A DNA stretch of 8,732 nucleotides from Patescibacteria group bacterium UBA6489 (lineage in GTDB: Bacteria > Patescibacteriota > Gracilibacteria > BD1-5 > UBA6164): contig DJMN01000056.1 of assembly GCA_002435385.1 (NCBI GenBank), forward strand, positions 1 through 8,732, written 5' to 3'. The notes under the pieces were generated by a model. That model did no database searches. It had not been told where the DNA came from and saw only the letters and a program-made list of their open reading frames with translations. A program made the position numbers and the translations under genes. This document shows, piece after piece, positions 8,549 to 8,732 of this stretch (position 1 is its first letter; the number at the start of each line of letters is the position of its first letter).

Positions 8549-8732
8549 TATTTTTTATCCCTATTTTTTATTATAAATAACTGAATAAAGATCCATAAAG
8601 TCAATAGTTTTTTAATAAAAAAGCTTGTTTTTATCTAAAAACAAGTAACTTTAATAAATCATTGTTACAAAGAACGCAACTTTTGTTATTAATGATCTCT
8701 TGAGAAAGGCCTAAATTCAATACCCAAGTGCA
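8549..8732. other. Non-coding tail of the window
   Basis: No plus-strand gene can be supported after the TAA of copy D, in either code 25 or the standard code, and no T-run-followed hairpin serves copy D itself. The only structured element is the inverted repeat at 8624-8645. On the minus strand one frame is open from the edge and ends with TAA at 8689-8691 (last residues F-R-P-F-S-R-D-H). That could be the end of a gene beyond the window, but 13 codons are too few to call it. Confidence 0.5.
8624..8645 (-). terminator. Hairpin with T-run on the minus strand
   Basis: A perfect 9-base inverted repeat (CTTGTTTTT, loop of four, AAAAACAAG). Read on the minus strand it is followed directly by CTTTTTTATT, the form of an intrinsic terminator. 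On the plus strand it is followed by TAACTTTA, which is a poor U-tract. It therefore fits best a minus-strand gene to the right, and it sits about 43 bases beyond the minus-strand TAA at 8689-8691. Confidence 0.5.

Noticed and set aside
8640..8732. tRNA-like stretch (TTCAATACCC) near the right edge
   Set aside because: I could not assemble a cloverleaf: no matching acceptor stem or anticodon arm is found around it.
1..8732. CRISPR array or rRNA
   Set aside because: No short regularly spaced repeats and no conserved rRNA segments are visible; nearly all of the window is protein-coding in code 25.

Overview
The window is AT-rich bacterial DNA that only makes sense if TGA is read as glycine (genetic code 25). 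That code is known from the candidate phyla Absconditabacteria (SR1) and Gracilibacteria (BD1-5), so a member of that clade within the Patescibacteria/CPR is the likely source. With TGA as sense there are five long genes covering about 95% of the window, and all stops are TAA or TAG. With the standard code each gene breaks into short fragments. By hand count the five genes hold about 107 in-frame TGA codons. Aligned paralogues show GGA and TGA exchanging at the same glycine positions, so the window itself demonstrates the reassignment. Arginine is almost always AGA or AGG, and I found no in-frame CGA or CGG.

Layout: (1) 3-1658 (+) is the 3' part of a first large gene, open at the left edge. 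(2) 1677-2534 (-) is a voltage-gated-type ion channel with an unusual pore signature and a C-terminal zinc ribbon, convergent with gene 1. (3) 2535-2753 is a divergent intergenic region with a good minus-strand promoter and a weaker plus-strand one. (4) 2754-4700, 4733-6652 and 6728-8548 (+) are three full-length paralogues of gene 1, in tandem. (5) 8549-8732 is non-coding as far as I can see, with a hairpin that looks like a terminator for a minus-strand gene entering from the right.

The main content is the four-member tandem family. Each member has a long charged helical N-terminal region, a transglutaminase-like Cys-His-Asp core (C-x-G-F-S ... E-L-G-I-x-H ... H ... F-D-P/V-T) and C-terminal TPR-like repeats ending in a conserved tail motif. 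The triad is intact in all four, so all are probably active enzymes (cysteine peptidase, deamidase or transamidase cannot be told apart). The TPR parts diverge most, which suggests that the copies share chemistry but bind different partners. No signal peptides or membrane segments are visible, so they look cytoplasmic unless exported by a route that needs no N-terminal signal. Genes 3 and 4 of the window (2754 and 4733) are the most recent pair: they share an almost identical leader/start and an almost identical 3' end around a diverged middle. Their substrate and biological role are unknown. A part in the epibiotic or predatory lifestyle reported for some of this clade is only a speculation.
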